Source: Breoghania corrubedonensis (GTDB taxonomy: Bacteria; Pseudomonadota; Alphaproteobacteria; Rhizobiales; Stappiaceae). Taken from it: 64,000 nucleotides of DNA. A program made the translations under genes and the position numbers. The notes under the pieces were generated by a model. The model worked only from the letters and a program-made list of their open reading frames with translations, was not told the origin of the DNA and did no database searches. How positions within the stretch are numbered: the first letter of the stretch is position 1; each line of letters starts with the position of its first letter. Positions 54,975 through 63,821 of the stretch are shown here, piece by piece. Location of the stretch: contig NZ_QAYG01000013.1 in assembly GCF_003053845.1 (NCBI RefSeq), positions 55,833-119,832 of the forward strand, given 5' to 3'.

Positions 54975-56884
54975 AAGGCGAGCTGAGGGACAGTCAGCTC
55001 GCTGTCGAACAGGCGGGACGGGCAACCAAATACCTGCTGGCGCTCTCAGGGGTCTTGCTATTGGCCACGGCCGCCATGTTCATGATCATCATCACTCGCG
55101 AAAACCAACTGCAGGACAGCATTCGAGAAGACGCAATTTGGGCGATCCATCAGTTTGATCGCGAGACGCGAGAACTGGCGCATATCGTGGCCTTCGCACG
55201 CGCTGCACAGGCTCCCGGCGATCCACGGCTGCTTCCCGACCCTACCCCCGAAGACCTCGTTTTGCGCTACGACATCCTCTATTCCCGCATGGTTCACCTC
55301 CAGGAGGCGGATCTCAACAGCCGCTTCACGCAAACAACGCCGATCCGCGGACTGATGGCTGCCGCAGCAGCCATCGTCACGGGAATCGAACCGGTTTTCA
55401 ACGCCATCAACGCCCAGGGAATGTTAGACCTGCCCGCGCTGTCACGTGTCGCGGACAAGCTGCAACGGCTTGAAAACCTCACAAGCACGCTGCTCGTGCG
55501 TACGAACGCTGTCGTCGCAACGAGCCGCGCGGACTCACGCTCCGCCATTCTCACCGTCCAGACCTATGCCTTCGGTCTCATTCTCGCGCTCGGCATATGC
55601 ACAACGCTTCTCATCCTCAATCTCATGCGCCAGATGCGGCTCGTGTATCGCACGCGGCTGAAGCTATCCCAGGCAGCTCAGGACATGAGCCAGGCCTATC
55701 AACAAGCGGAAGCCGGCAACCGCGCGAAGTCGGTCTTCATGGCCACAATCGGCCACGAAATCCGCACGCCGCTCAACGCCATCCTCGGGATGGCGGAACT
55801 GCTGTCGCAAAGCCGCCTGCCGGAAAAGGAACTGAGCAACGTGCGCACCATCGCGCGCTCGGGACAACTCCTTCTGGAAATGCTCAACGAAGTCCTCGAT
55901 TTCGCCAAGTTCGAACACGGTCTCGCGCCTCCCGAAGCCGTTCCCTTCCGTATCAGCGACGTCGTCGGTGCCACGGTCGCCCTGATGCAGGGGCGTGCCG
56001 TCGAGCACAATAACCGGTTGAGTGTTGATCTGATGGACGTAGCCTCGACCACCTATGTCGGCGACCCCAAGCGGGTCGAACAGGTCCTGCTGAACCTTTT
56101 GAGTAACGCCATCAAGTTCACCGCGAACGGCGATGTTTGCGTTCAGGTTCATCAGGAGGTACGTGCAAGGGGCTGCTGGCTCACGATAGCGGTCTCGGAT
56201 ACGGGAATAGGCATCGCCGAAAACGCACGGGCGCAGCTCTTCACGCCGTTCAATCAGCTCGACGCTTCGATCGCCCGGCATTATGGCGGAACCGGGCTTG
56301 GGCTCGCTATCTGCAAGCAACTGGCGGAAAGTCTTGGCGGAACGATCGAGGTTGACAGCGCGCCCAATCGAGGCAGCGTGTTCAGCTTCGCATTTCCGGT
56401 GCGCATCGCCGCCACACAAGACGCGTTGTCAACTGTGGAGCGTACGAACAAAATTCCCCCAGAGCCGCTCCCCGCACTCTCCATCCTTCTGGTGGAGGAC
56501 AATCCGATCAATCAGCAGATCGCCAACGCGTTCCTCTCCAGTCTCGGACAAGCGGTTTGCACCGCGTCCAGCGGGCTTCAGGCACTCAGCGAGATGCGCT
56601 CGGGCACCTTCGATCTCGTGCTGATGGACGTGCAGATGCCGGAGATGGACGGAATAGCAGCCACGCGCGCAATCAAACGGCTTGGCCCCGACGCCGCAAG
56701 GGTCCCCATTGTCGCCATGACCGCCAACGCCTCCGATGACGACCGGACCGCCTGCCTGGAGGCCGGTATGGTCGAGGTCAAAACCAAGCCGATGACGCTG
56801 AGCGGACTAGCCACGCTTATTCGACGTTTTGCGCCCTCCCCGCACGATGACATGGCATCTCGCGCGCGCCCGAAACAGGGTTGA
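54971..56884 (+). CDS. Hybrid sensor histidine kinase with periplasmic domain
   Basis: 637 residues from a TTG overlapping the previous stop. A helix at about 22-42, a periplasmic helical domain (about 43-200) and a second helix (about 203-222) precede HisKA (His262, in GHEIRTPLNAI, with Gly instead of the usual Ser). The ATPase domain has NLLSNAIKFTA, DTGIGIA, GGTGLGLAICK, and the receiver has Asp553 in LVLMDVQMPEMDG. No Hpt domain is present. The preceding periplasmic SUOX-fold protein is a plausible input partner. No DNA-binding output follows; phosphotransfer to the Hpt domain of the 39615 kinase is conceivable. Confidence 0.92.
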   Translation: MKGELRDSQLAVEQAGRATKYLLALSGVLLLATAAMFMIIITRENQLQDSIREDAIWAIHQFDRETRELAHIVAFARAAQAPGDPRLLPDPTPEDLVLRYDILYSRMVHLQEADLNSRFTQTTPIRGLMAAAAAIVTGIEPVFNAINAQGMLDLPALSRVADKLQRLENLTSTLLVRTNAVVATSRADSRSAILTVQTYAFGLILALGICTTLLILNLMRQMRLVYRTRLKLSQAAQDMSQAYQQAEAGNRAKSVFMATIGHEIRTPLNAILGMAELLSQSRLPEKELSNVRTIARSGQLLLEMLNEVLDFAKFEHGLAPPEAVPFRISDVVGATVALMQGRAVEHNNRLSVDLMDVASTTYVGDPKRVEQVLLNLLSNAIKFTANGDVCVQVHQEVRARGCWLTIAVSDTGIGIAENARAQLFTPFNQLDASIARHYGGTGLGLAICKQLAESLGGTIEVDSAPNRGSVFSFAFPVRIAATQDALSTVERTNKIPPEPLPALSILLVEDNPINQQIANAFLSSLGQAVCTASSGLQALSEMRSGTFDLVLMDVQMPEMDGIAATRAIKRLGPDAARVPIVAMTANASDDDRTACLEAGMVEVKTKPMTLSGLATLIRRFAPSPHDDMASRARPKQG

Positions 56885-57402
56885 TCGGACCAAGCCGCTA
56901 CGCCCGGGCACGTCGAAGCGCTTTCGGCTGACTACTAGAGCGCTTTCCGCTCAGGCAAAACCGCCTGAGCGACAAGAAACCACTCAAGATCAATACCTTG
57001 AGCATATTCTTGTTGATCAAATTGCTTCAATCCGATCAACAAGAATATGCTCTGGTTTTGCGAGACGCCCGTCTCACAGGCGCAGCACGGCATGGATCGG
57101 ATCATTGCCGACGGCGCGCATATGGCCTTTCGCTAAATCGGCGCTCTCAATTCACCAGGCTCGTCGCCATCAACACGTGCGAGCGCCACGATCGGCGCCT
57201 TGCCTTGTTCAGAACGCGCAATATGTGGAAGAGCCGCAAGGTGCAAACGAGCCTTTCGGCTCAACTCCGCCAACTCGACGGCAAATCAAGATGAGTTGAC
57301 CTGTCGACTTTTCCGCCCCAGTGACGGACCGAAGTGTTGCGCAGCCCCCAAAAAAACGCATAAGTTCGGCGGACTGCCAATTTTCCCAATGAAAAGTCTC
57401 CA
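56885..57402. repeat. 518-bp intergenic region with two perfect inverted repeats
   Basis: GCTCAGGC (56949-56956) pairs with GCCTGAGC (56963-56970). A 19-bp arm starting GAGCATATTCTTG (57000-57018) is perfectly repeated in reverse at 57034-57052 around a 15-base loop. These look like remnants of intergenic palindromic elements common in Rhizobiales; a terminator role for the kinase gene is possible but there is no T-run. From 57053 to 57402 I see no supported gene; an open 98-residue frame there has no ribosome site or family features. Confidence 0.75.
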
Positions 57403-57819
57403 ATGACAGCTAGCACCAAGTTCGTTCTGGCCGGCCCCGACGTGGTTTGCGAAGAATTTGACGGAGAGTTCGTCATTCTCGATCTGGAGACAGGCTGCTA
57501 TTTCAGCCTCAACCGCAGTGCGAGCGCTATCTGGAAACTTCTGGAGGCTGGGTTTGCACCATTGGCAATCGAAGCCGCCCTTGGAGAGACGATAAAACCG
57601 TTACTGGGAAGTCTTCAGGATCACAAGCTGATGGCGCCGTCGGACGAACCGGGCAATTCCGAGTTGGATGACCAAGCCCGTATCTCACTCGGCACAATCG
57701 AAAATGCGCCGACGTTTGAAGTGTTCGACGACCTCGCGGATCTCATCCGTGCCGATCCGGTCCATGATGTCGACGAAGCAGCCGGCTGGCCGCTGCAGAA
57801 GGAAGCTATCCCATCCTGA
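57403..57819 (+). CDS. PqqD-family protein (HPr-rel-A-type system)
   Basis: 138 residues. The N-terminal 70 residues match the PqqD-like fold (DGEFVILDLETGCYFSLNRSASAIWKLLEAG), a winged-helix module that in RiPP pathways holds a leader peptide. The acidic C-terminal 60 residues (about 78-138) have no recognised domain and are longer than PqqD. It is the first gene of a five-gene cassette containing an HprK-related kinase and a nucleotidyltransferase. No radical SAM enzyme or peptide precursor is evident. The ribosome site is weak. Confidence 0.85.
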   Translation: MTASTKFVLAGPDVVCEEFDGEFVILDLETGCYFSLNRSASAIWKLLEAGFAPLAIEAALGETIKPLLGSLQDHKLMAPSDEPGNSELDDQARISLGTIENAPTFEVFDDLADLIRADPVHDVDEAAGWPLQKEAIPS

Positions 57820-58889
57820 CGCCCGCCCGCCAGGTTGGCCGTGCGAATCTTGCTGCCTTCGCAAAAGACGCGCTGACCTTTGCCCGCTCACTTCCTGATG
57901 CCCGCCTCACAAGGCGGAGTTTCCCACTCCACGGTGTCGATCTCGACATTGGTTTCGCAGACCCCGCCTATAGCGAAGCTTGCGCCCGGGTCTATGCTCT
58001 CAAGGATCTGCCAGGCGATCCGACCGCTGCGCCTCAACGGACAATCAGACTGACGGTATTGGACGCGGCGCGCGTACCCGACATGCCGCGCTGCGTCTGG
58101 GCGGATAGCGTGATCGGCGGAGGTCCGGTGCGCGACGCGTTGGAAAACGAAAACCTCCTTGGCGTTCACGATCCCGACCGGGATCTCTGGCAGTTCTACG
58201 ACCCGCAAGCTGGCGAAGGCGTCCAGCTGATGACCACCACCGACGCGCTGCCGCCCTGGGAAACCTCCATCCCGCTCCGCCTGTTCATTCATTGGGCGAT
58301 GCATGGTATCGGCCGGCCGCTTGTGCACGCCGGAACGCTTGGTCTCAACGGCCGTTGTGTCTTCCTCGCGGGGCCGGGCGGATCCGGGAAATCGGGCACG
58401 ACGCTTTGCGGCATTCTCGATGGTCTTACAAGTGTCGGCGACGACTATATACTTGCCGAGATCACGCCCGAGAACATCGTCGCGCGCCCGATCGTCAAGC
58501 TGATGAAACAGGACCCAGCGGGTCTTGAGAGATTGAAACTCACCCCCTCGTCGCCGCTTTTTCAGGGACCGAACTGGCAAGGCAAGTTCGAGTTCGATTT
58601 CGCCGCCCTCGCACCCTCCGCCTCGGCTCAAGCGCTGGAAGGCACTGCGATCCTGCTGCCGCTTGTCGGCAATGCGCAACGCACGACCACTCGCCCCGCC
58701 TCATCCAAGGAAGCCATGCTGGCTCTTGCCCCCAGCAGTTTCGCCCAACTCTTCGGGACATGGCGGGCGGACCTTGAGTTTCTGGCCAGATTTTGCAGAC
58801 GGATACCGGCGTGGCATGTCCAGCTCGGCACCGATCCGGACGAGGTCGCACAGTTCGTCCGAACTTTCTTGAGCAGGGGACATCCTTGA
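57816..58889 (+). CDS. HprK-related P-loop kinase-like protein
   Basis: The P-loop FLAGPGGSGKSGTTL (Lys192 if counted from 57816), an upstream LVHAGTLGLNGR strand and VGDDYILAE resemble the HprK/serine-kinase family that accompanies PqqD-like proteins. Coding character extends upstream of the first conventional start (TTG 58059): RSFPLHGVDLDIGFADPAY and RVYALKDLPGDP read as folded protein. No ATG, GTG or TTG exists in frame back to the stop at 57765. A CTG at 57816 overlapping the pqqD stop (CTGA) is the most likely start, giving 357 residues. Substrate unknown; it lacks other HprK regions that I can recognise, such as the C-terminal K/R-loop. Confidence 0.78.
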   Translation: MTPARQVGRANLAAFAKDALTFARSLPDARLTRRSFPLHGVDLDIGFADPAYSEACARVYALKDLPGDPTAAPQRTIRLTVLDAARVPDMPRCVWADSVIGGGPVRDALENENLLGVHDPDRDLWQFYDPQAGEGVQLMTTTDALPPWETSIPLRLFIHWAMHGIGRPLVHAGTLGLNGRCVFLAGPGGSGKSGTTLCGILDGLTSVGDDYILAEITPENIVARPIVKLMKQDPAGLERLKLTPSSPLFQGPNWQGKFEFDFAALAPSASAQALEGTAILLPLVGNAQRTTTRPASSKEAMLALAPSSFAQLFGTWRADLEFLARFCRRIPAWHVQLGTDPDEVAQFVRTFLSRGHP

Positions 58890-59653
58890 AACTGTCTGTC
58901 GTGATGCCCGCCTACAACGCGCAAGACACCATCGCCTCGGCGTTGAAATCCCTGTTGCGGCAGCGCGATGCGGCCACGCTCGAAATCCTCGTGACAGACG
59001 ATGGATCCAGCGACGCAACCGCAGAGATCGTGCGCGGCCTAGCCGGTAAGGCTGCGGAAATCCGGTTGCAGGAAAGACCGCACGCCGGCATCTCATCCGC
59101 CCGCAACGCCTGCCTTGAAGCCATGGCCCCGGATACGGATTTCGTTGCCTTTCTCGATGCGGACGACCTGTCACCGGAAGGGCGCTTCCAACGTGACTTG
59201 ACGAAATTCGCACGGACGCCTGAACTCGATATGATCTACTGTGCCACCAGGTTTTTCGAAGTGGAGGACAGTCTGGCTCTGGCACCGTCTCCCGAGGGTC
59301 GTATTCTGGATGGACGCCCCATCCAGCTTGGGGCTGGGCTCTATCGCGCAGCGCTCATTCGCTCGACCGGCGTCTTCGATGAATCCCTGCGTCAGGCCGA
59401 AGATACCGAATACCTCATCCGCATGTTCGAACGCCCCATTGCTTATGCGTTCGATAACGATATCGGCGTTTGTTACCGACGCAATCATGGCAGCGTGACC
59501 GATAACGTGACCGAGGCGCGCAGGGAGATGACGCGGGCAATGCTGCGGGCCGGCAACCGTCGCCGCAAGATCGGAGCAGCCCCGCTGCCAAAGGGATTTC
59601 TGACCGACACGCACATTGCCGAACTGGAGCGCTGGAACGATGCAAAGCTATAG
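58886..59653 (+). CDS. Family 2 glycosyltransferase
   Basis: 255 residues of the GT-A fold: LSVVMPAYNAQDTIASALKS at the start, LVTDDGSSDATAEIV, and the metal-binding DADD in FVAFLDADDLSPEG. The start is TTG 58886, overlapping the previous stop (TTGA) with AGGGGA upstream; a later ATG would cut the first strand. It has no membrane helix. The acceptor is unknown; its place beside an HprK-related kinase and a nucleotidyltransferase suggests joint action on a peptide or glycan. Confidence 0.9.
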   Translation: MKLSVVMPAYNAQDTIASALKSLLRQRDAATLEILVTDDGSSDATAEIVRGLAGKAAEIRLQERPHAGISSARNACLEAMAPDTDFVAFLDADDLSPEGRFQRDLTKFARTPELDMIYCATRFFEVEDSLALAPSPEGRILDGRPIQLGAGLYRAALIRSTGVFDESLRQAEDTEYLIRMFERPIAYAFDNDIGVCYRRNHGSVTDNVTEARREMTRAMLRAGNRRRKIGAAPLPKGFLTDTHIAELERWNDAKL

Positions 59654-60314
59654 CGCAATCATTCCCGCATTTAACGCCGCCGCCTTCATCGGGGATGCCA
59701 TCGCCTCGATACGGGCGCAGACGGTGCAACCGGCACAGATCATCGTCGTTGATGACGGTTCGAGCGACGGAACGGCGAACGTGGTGCGCGGGATTGGCGA
59801 CGACATCGTCATCTTGCATCAGGAAAACAGAGGCGTCGGTGCGGCAACCACAGCCGGGTTTGCAGTATCCCGCGCGCCGTTGCTCGCGACGCTCGATTCC
59901 GACGATCTCTGGCTACCCAACAAGATGGAGGCGCAACTTGCCCGCCTCGCCGAGGAAGCCTCTCTCTGCGGGGTATTTGCCCATATCCAACCGTTCCGGC
60001 CAGCGGACGGGCAACATGCCAGCAAGCGGAACACGTCTGTGCCGGGCTGGCTTCGTACGACGATGGTGATCCGTCGAGAGGCATTCACCACGATCGGTCC
60101 GATCATCGATCCCCCCGGCGGCTGCGGCGACATGGTTGACTGGCTGGCGCGGGTGCGCGAGGGCGGACACAGGCTCACCATGCTGGAAGACACACTGGCC
60201 TTGCGGCGGATCCGGCCGGGCAGCCTGAGTTCAACGCATAACGCCGACCGAGATGGCGGCTACCTTTACGCAGCCCGCCAAGCGATCCTCCGCAAGCGTG
60301 CGGGGCAGGACTGA
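59640..60314 (+). CDS. Family 2 glycosyltransferase, second copy
   Basis: 224 residues. GT-A features are YSAIIPAFNAAAFIGDAIAS, IVVDDGSSDGTANVV and LATLDSDDLWLPNKMEAQL. It is shorter than most GT2 enzymes and ends soon after the acceptor region. It overlaps the first glycosyltransferase by 14 bases. The two are clearly different in sequence, so they are not a recent duplication and may add different sugars. Confidence 0.9.
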   Translation: MQSYSAIIPAFNAAAFIGDAIASIRAQTVQPAQIIVVDDGSSDGTANVVRGIGDDIVILHQENRGVGAATTAGFAVSRAPLLATLDSDDLWLPNKMEAQLARLAEEASLCGVFAHIQPFRPADGQHASKRNTSVPGWLRTTMVIRREAFTTIGPIIDPPGGCGDMVDWLARVREGGHRLTMLEDTLALRRIRPGSLSSTHNADRDGGYLYAARQAILRKRAGQD

Positions 60315-60316
60315 GC

Positions 60317-61819
60317 ATGCCGGAAACGCTCCCCGAGGTCTCCACGCCCTTGCCACACAAGGCCCTGCGCACACGAAACTGGTTTCCGTCGCCGGCCTGG
60401 GCCTGGCCGCGCGGAACCCGGGAACTGCTCATCATCGCGGCGGCCTGTCCGCAGGAGGCACGCGCCGCAGATGCGCTCAAGCAATGGCTTCAGCTTGCCG
60501 ATCTGAACGATGCGACCTTCGCCGAGCACCGGCTCCTGGTGCGCGCTGCAAACCGTTTTCCCGCTTCTCGGCTCGACATTCCCGAGCGCGCCCGTATCGA
60601 CGGTCTCGTTCGAATGCTGTGGAGCAAGTCGCGCGTCTCGCTGAAAGCGGCAGAACCGGTACTGCAAGCGCTGACGAACGCCGACGTGAAGATGCTGGTC
60701 ATCAAGGGGGCCGCCTTTTCGGCACTCGACATGCGCAGCCTCAAGGGGCGTATCGCCCATGATATCGATCTGGTCATCTCGCCGCAGGATTATCCGGTGG
60801 TGCTTGAGGTGCTGGAAACAACTGGCTGGCGGCCGGACCATGTGGCATCGAGGCTCTACCTGGAAGCGCTGGGCCCGCGCTTTCACGGCCTCAATTTCGT
60901 CAAGGAGCCGAATGGCGACATCGACGTTCACACGCGCATACATCGCACCGTGCCGCATACCCATCCAACGGAAGCCGCGCTCTGGCAGCGGGCTCGCCCG
61001 GTCACCTTTCTCGGCGCCCAGGTCCATGTGCCATGTCCCACCGATCTGTTCACGATCGCTCTGGCCCATGGGACAGTCGACGCTCAACACCACGTCGACT
61101 GGATAGCCGACTGCGCCCGACTGATCGGAGCGGACTCGGTCGACTGGCCACTCTTCCTCAAGACTGTGCGCGATATGCACATGGTGCCACATGCGTACCT
61201 CGCGCTTGGATACATGAGCCAGGTGCTGGACGTCAGTGTGCCAGTTGACGTGGCGGACGTCTTGCGGCACGAAACCCGCACGAGCAATCCGCTCGCCTAT
61301 TTTGAAGCCCTGTTCCTGTTCCATCCACGCGATGAACACTCACTCCTGAGCGGTCTTGGGCGTCGGATCTCGAAGCGACGTCAGGCCAGGCGCACCCGCG
61401 CAATCAACAATTCCCTGCCAGGCAGATTACACAAACGGACGCGCAAGATGCGCCGCGCAAAAGCCGGCGGCTCCGGCTTCGCGACCTCCGCGCCCGCGCT
61501 GCGTCAGCGCCTGCCCCTGCTCCCGGGCCAGTCCCGCTTCCGGCTTACGGTGGATTTCGGCAAGGCAGGCGTGGCGCGACGGTACTACGTGGAAATCAAC
61601 ACCTCGGAACGCCATCTCGAGCGGCTCAAGTTCCGCGATCTTTTCGGCAAGGGCCGCGCTGTCGCGGAGGTTGTGATCTCGCTCGCTGAAGGCGTCGACG
61701 CCACGGATATCTGGGTGGAGTCACACCCCGCGGGCCCCATTCCCGTGCGCGCGGCCCCTGAAACTGTACGCGCGCAGGGCGCCGTGCCGGTCAGAGTTGC
61801 GGTATGGCCGCTCGAATGA
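60317..61819 (+). CDS. Nucleotidyltransferase-family protein (PF14907-type)
   Basis: 500 residues. The nucleotidyltransferase signature is KMLVIKGAAF (about 125-134) followed by HDIDLVIS with Asp149 and Asp151, the presumed metal ligands; GDIDVHTRIHR follows near 200. This is the domain type that appears with PqqD-like and HprK-related proteins. The C-terminal 130 residues (about 370-500) are Arg-rich then beta-rich, with no family I can name (RYYVEINTSERHLERLKF). It begins two bases after the second glycosyltransferase and closes the cassette. Confidence 0.85.
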   Translation: MPETLPEVSTPLPHKALRTRNWFPSPAWAWPRGTRELLIIAAACPQEARAADALKQWLQLADLNDATFAEHRLLVRAANRFPASRLDIPERARIDGLVRMLWSKSRVSLKAAEPVLQALTNADVKMLVIKGAAFSALDMRSLKGRIAHDIDLVISPQDYPVVLEVLETTGWRPDHVASRLYLEALGPRFHGLNFVKEPNGDIDVHTRIHRTVPHTHPTEAALWQRARPVTFLGAQVHVPCPTDLFTIALAHGTVDAQHHVDWIADCARLIGADSVDWPLFLKTVRDMHMVPHAYLALGYMSQVLDVSVPVDVADVLRHETRTSNPLAYFEALFLFHPRDEHSLLSGLGRRISKRRQARRTRAINNSLPGRLHKRTRKMRRAKAGGSGFATSAPALRQRLPLLPGQSRFRLTVDFGKAGVARRYYVEINTSERHLERLKFRDLFGKGRAVAEVVISLAEGVDATDIWVESHPAGPIPVRAAPETVRAQGAVPVRVAVWPLE

Positions 61820-62029
61820 CGTCTTCGCACAGACCTGTCGAAACGTCTCCTGCCTCGCCACTTGCGTAAGCCTGAACCATTCGGGCGCCAATCGCCGGAG
61901 GACGTCATTCACAACGGCTTTGTGTTCTTTGTCGCCTGAAATTTCAATCGTCACGTGACTATCACCAAACTGTCAATTGAGCAGGATAGGGGTACCGCGT
62001 CTAAACGATATTCAATCGGGGGATTTTGA

Positions 62030-63250
62030 ATGAAGACCATCGCTTTCGCGCTGGCACTGCCCTGCGCGCTTGTTACTTCTGGCGCCCTGGCCGACATGAC
62101 CGACGTCATCGAAGTCGGCGTACGGCCGCTCTATCTCATCGACCGTATGGAAGATGGTCCGCTCAAGGAAAAGCTTGCCGCCTGTGCCGGCAAACCGGTC
62201 CACCGTACCGCCTTCTCCATCGGCCATCGCGGCGCCCAGATGCAGTTTCCCGAGCACACCGTCGAGGCCAACGTGGCGGCGGCACGTCAGGGCGCGGGCA
62301 TTCTGGAATGCGACGTCACCTTCACCAAGGACAAGGAACTTGTCTGCCGCCACGCCCAGAACGACCTGCACACCACCACCAACATTCTGAGCACGCCGCT
62401 GGCGAAAACCTGCATCACTCCCTTTGCGCCTGCATCCTCGGACGAGCCCGCCAAGGCCGAGTGTCGCACCGCGGAGCTGACCCTCGCCGAGTTCAAGTCG
62501 CTCACCCCCAAGATGGACGCCAAGAACAGCAAGGCGACATCCGTCGGCGACTACATGGACGCCACCGCTCACTGGCGGACCGACCTCTATGCGGTCGAAC
62601 CCACGACGCTGATGAGCCACGCGGAATCGATCAAACTCTTCAAGAGCCTTGGTGCGAAATTCACGCCCGAGCTGAAGACCCCATCCGTCGAAATGCCCTT
62701 CGATGGCTTCACCCAGGAAGATTACGCGCAGAAGCTGATAGACGAGTACAAGGCTGCTGGCATTCCCGCGCAGGACGTCTTTGCCCAGTCGTTCAACCTC
62801 TCCGACATTCTCTACTGGATAAAGGCGGAACCGGAATTCGGGGCGAATGCCGTCTATCTGGTCGAATGGCACGACGGCTTCGACGAGCAGAACGCGGAAA
62901 CCTGGAAGGAAGATTTCGCCGGACTGAAGGCGCAGGGCGTGAACTACCTTGCTCCTTCCATGAACATGCTGGTCACCGCCGAGGATGGCCACATCGTCGC
63001 CAGCGAGTACGCGAAAGCCGCCAAGCAGGCAGGACTGAAGCTTATCTCCTGGTCTCTGGAGCGCTCCGGACCGCTGGCGGCCAAGGGCGGCGGCGGCTGG
63101 TACTACAGCTCGACCAACGACATAATCCACACGGATGGCCAGATGTATGAACTGGTGGATACGTTGGCCCGGGACGTCGGCATTGTAGGGCTGTTCTCGG
63201 ATTGGCCGGCGACCGTCAGCTATTATGCGTCCTGCATGGGGCTTGACTGA
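62030..63250 (+). CDS. Secreted glycerophosphodiester phosphodiesterase
   Basis: 406 residues with a signal peptide ([18 protein letters not shown]). The GDPD catalytic site is [17 protein letters not shown] (His66, Arg67, Glu75), with ECDVTFTKD (Glu93, Asp95) and CRHAQ (His108); the barrel continues through FTPELKTPS and [11 protein letters not shown]. Such enzymes release glycerol-3-phosphate from phospholipid head groups outside the cytoplasm. It is longer than GlpQ because of an insertion near 120-200. GGGGGATTTTGA precedes the ATG, and a terminator follows at 63285. Confidence 0.93.
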   Translation: MKTIAFALALPCALVTSGALADMTDVIEVGVRPLYLIDRMEDGPLKEKLAACAGKPVHRTAFSIGHRGAQMQFPEHTVEANVAAARQGAGILECDVTFTKDKELVCRHAQNDLHTTTNILSTPLAKTCITPFAPASSDEPAKAECRTAELTLAEFKSLTPKMDAKNSKATSVGDYMDATAHWRTDLYAVEPTTLMSHAESIKLFKSLGAKFTPELKTPSVEMPFDGFTQEDYAQKLIDEYKAAGIPAQDVFAQSFNLSDILYWIKAEPEFGANAVYLVEWHDGFDEQNAETWKEDFAGLKAQGVNYLAPSMNMLVTAEDGHIVASEYAKAAKQAGLKLISWSLERSGPLAAKGGGGWYYSSTNDIIHTDGQMYELVDTLARDVGIVGLFSDWPATVSYYASCMGLD

Positions 63251-63284
63251 GCTTCGTCGAAGCGGCTCCTGCAGGCTTGCAATC

Positions 63285-63311
63285 GGAGCGCCCCATTCGG
63301 GCGCTCCTTTT
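63285..63311 (+). terminator. Rho-independent terminator after the phosphodiesterase gene
   Basis: GGAGCGCCC (63285-63293) pairs with GGGCGCTCC (63299-63307) around a five-base loop, followed by four T and then CGTTT. Confidence 0.9.
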
Positions 63312-63821
63312 CGTTTCGGAGACCATTGAACCCGGATCCCGGGAGTATCGCAGGCTGCCCAGTGTCAGCTAGAGGCGTCCCCCCGATGAGAGTAGATCAG
63401 TTTGACGAAGGCAGAGACAGGATCGACAAGACCTTAGCCGGGACCCATACCCGAATCTTCAAAGAAGACCTAACGGAATTAACCCAAAGTCGTACGCCTT
63501 TAGATCTATTCCAACTCCCAAATACAATCGACTGACTCGCAGTTTCAGCGCTTTTGCAAGCGACAGTCTTTTTCCGATGTCATTCAGTTCTCGGCACTTC
63601 GTCGAAAATAACTAGAGATTGCCAATTTCACCGACACAGTCAAACAAGATATTCGAAATACATCGAGAGCCAACGCCACCGGCGTCCGAAGCGGGATTTA
63701 TGTTGTTCATGTCGCATTGCAGAAGCTTAGCGCAATTATATCTGTTACAATTGTGATGGCGTTACCGAAGCAGCCTCTCTCAGGACGGGGATATTATATA
63801 TCCAAAGATGAGGACCGTATA
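63312..63821. other. Intergenic region upstream of pflB
   Basis: About 510 bases without a supported gene; a 49-codon frame at 63386-63535 has no ribosome site. AT content rises from about 63540. A GGATAT-TAT-ATATCC palindrome (63789-63803) lies 19 bases before the pflB start and could be an operator or contain the -10 element. I looked for an FNR-type TTGAT-N4-ATCAA box and did not find one. Confidence 0.5.

Noticed and set aside
56998..57294. 98-codon frame before pqqD as a possible precursor peptide
   Set aside because: It begins inside an inverted repeat, has no ribosome site, and its Arg-rich product shows no leader/core pattern.
61721..61954. 77-codon minus-strand frame starting GTG 61954, considered as a possible small peptide for the PqqD cassette
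   Set aside because: Half of it is antisense to the nucleotidyltransferase gene, it is on the opposite strand and has no clear ribosome site; only its first 45 codons look protein-like.
63386..63535. 49-codon frame between the phosphodiesterase gene and pflB
   Set aside because: The peptide is plausible in composition but lacks a ribosome site, neighbours or known homologue; not enough support.
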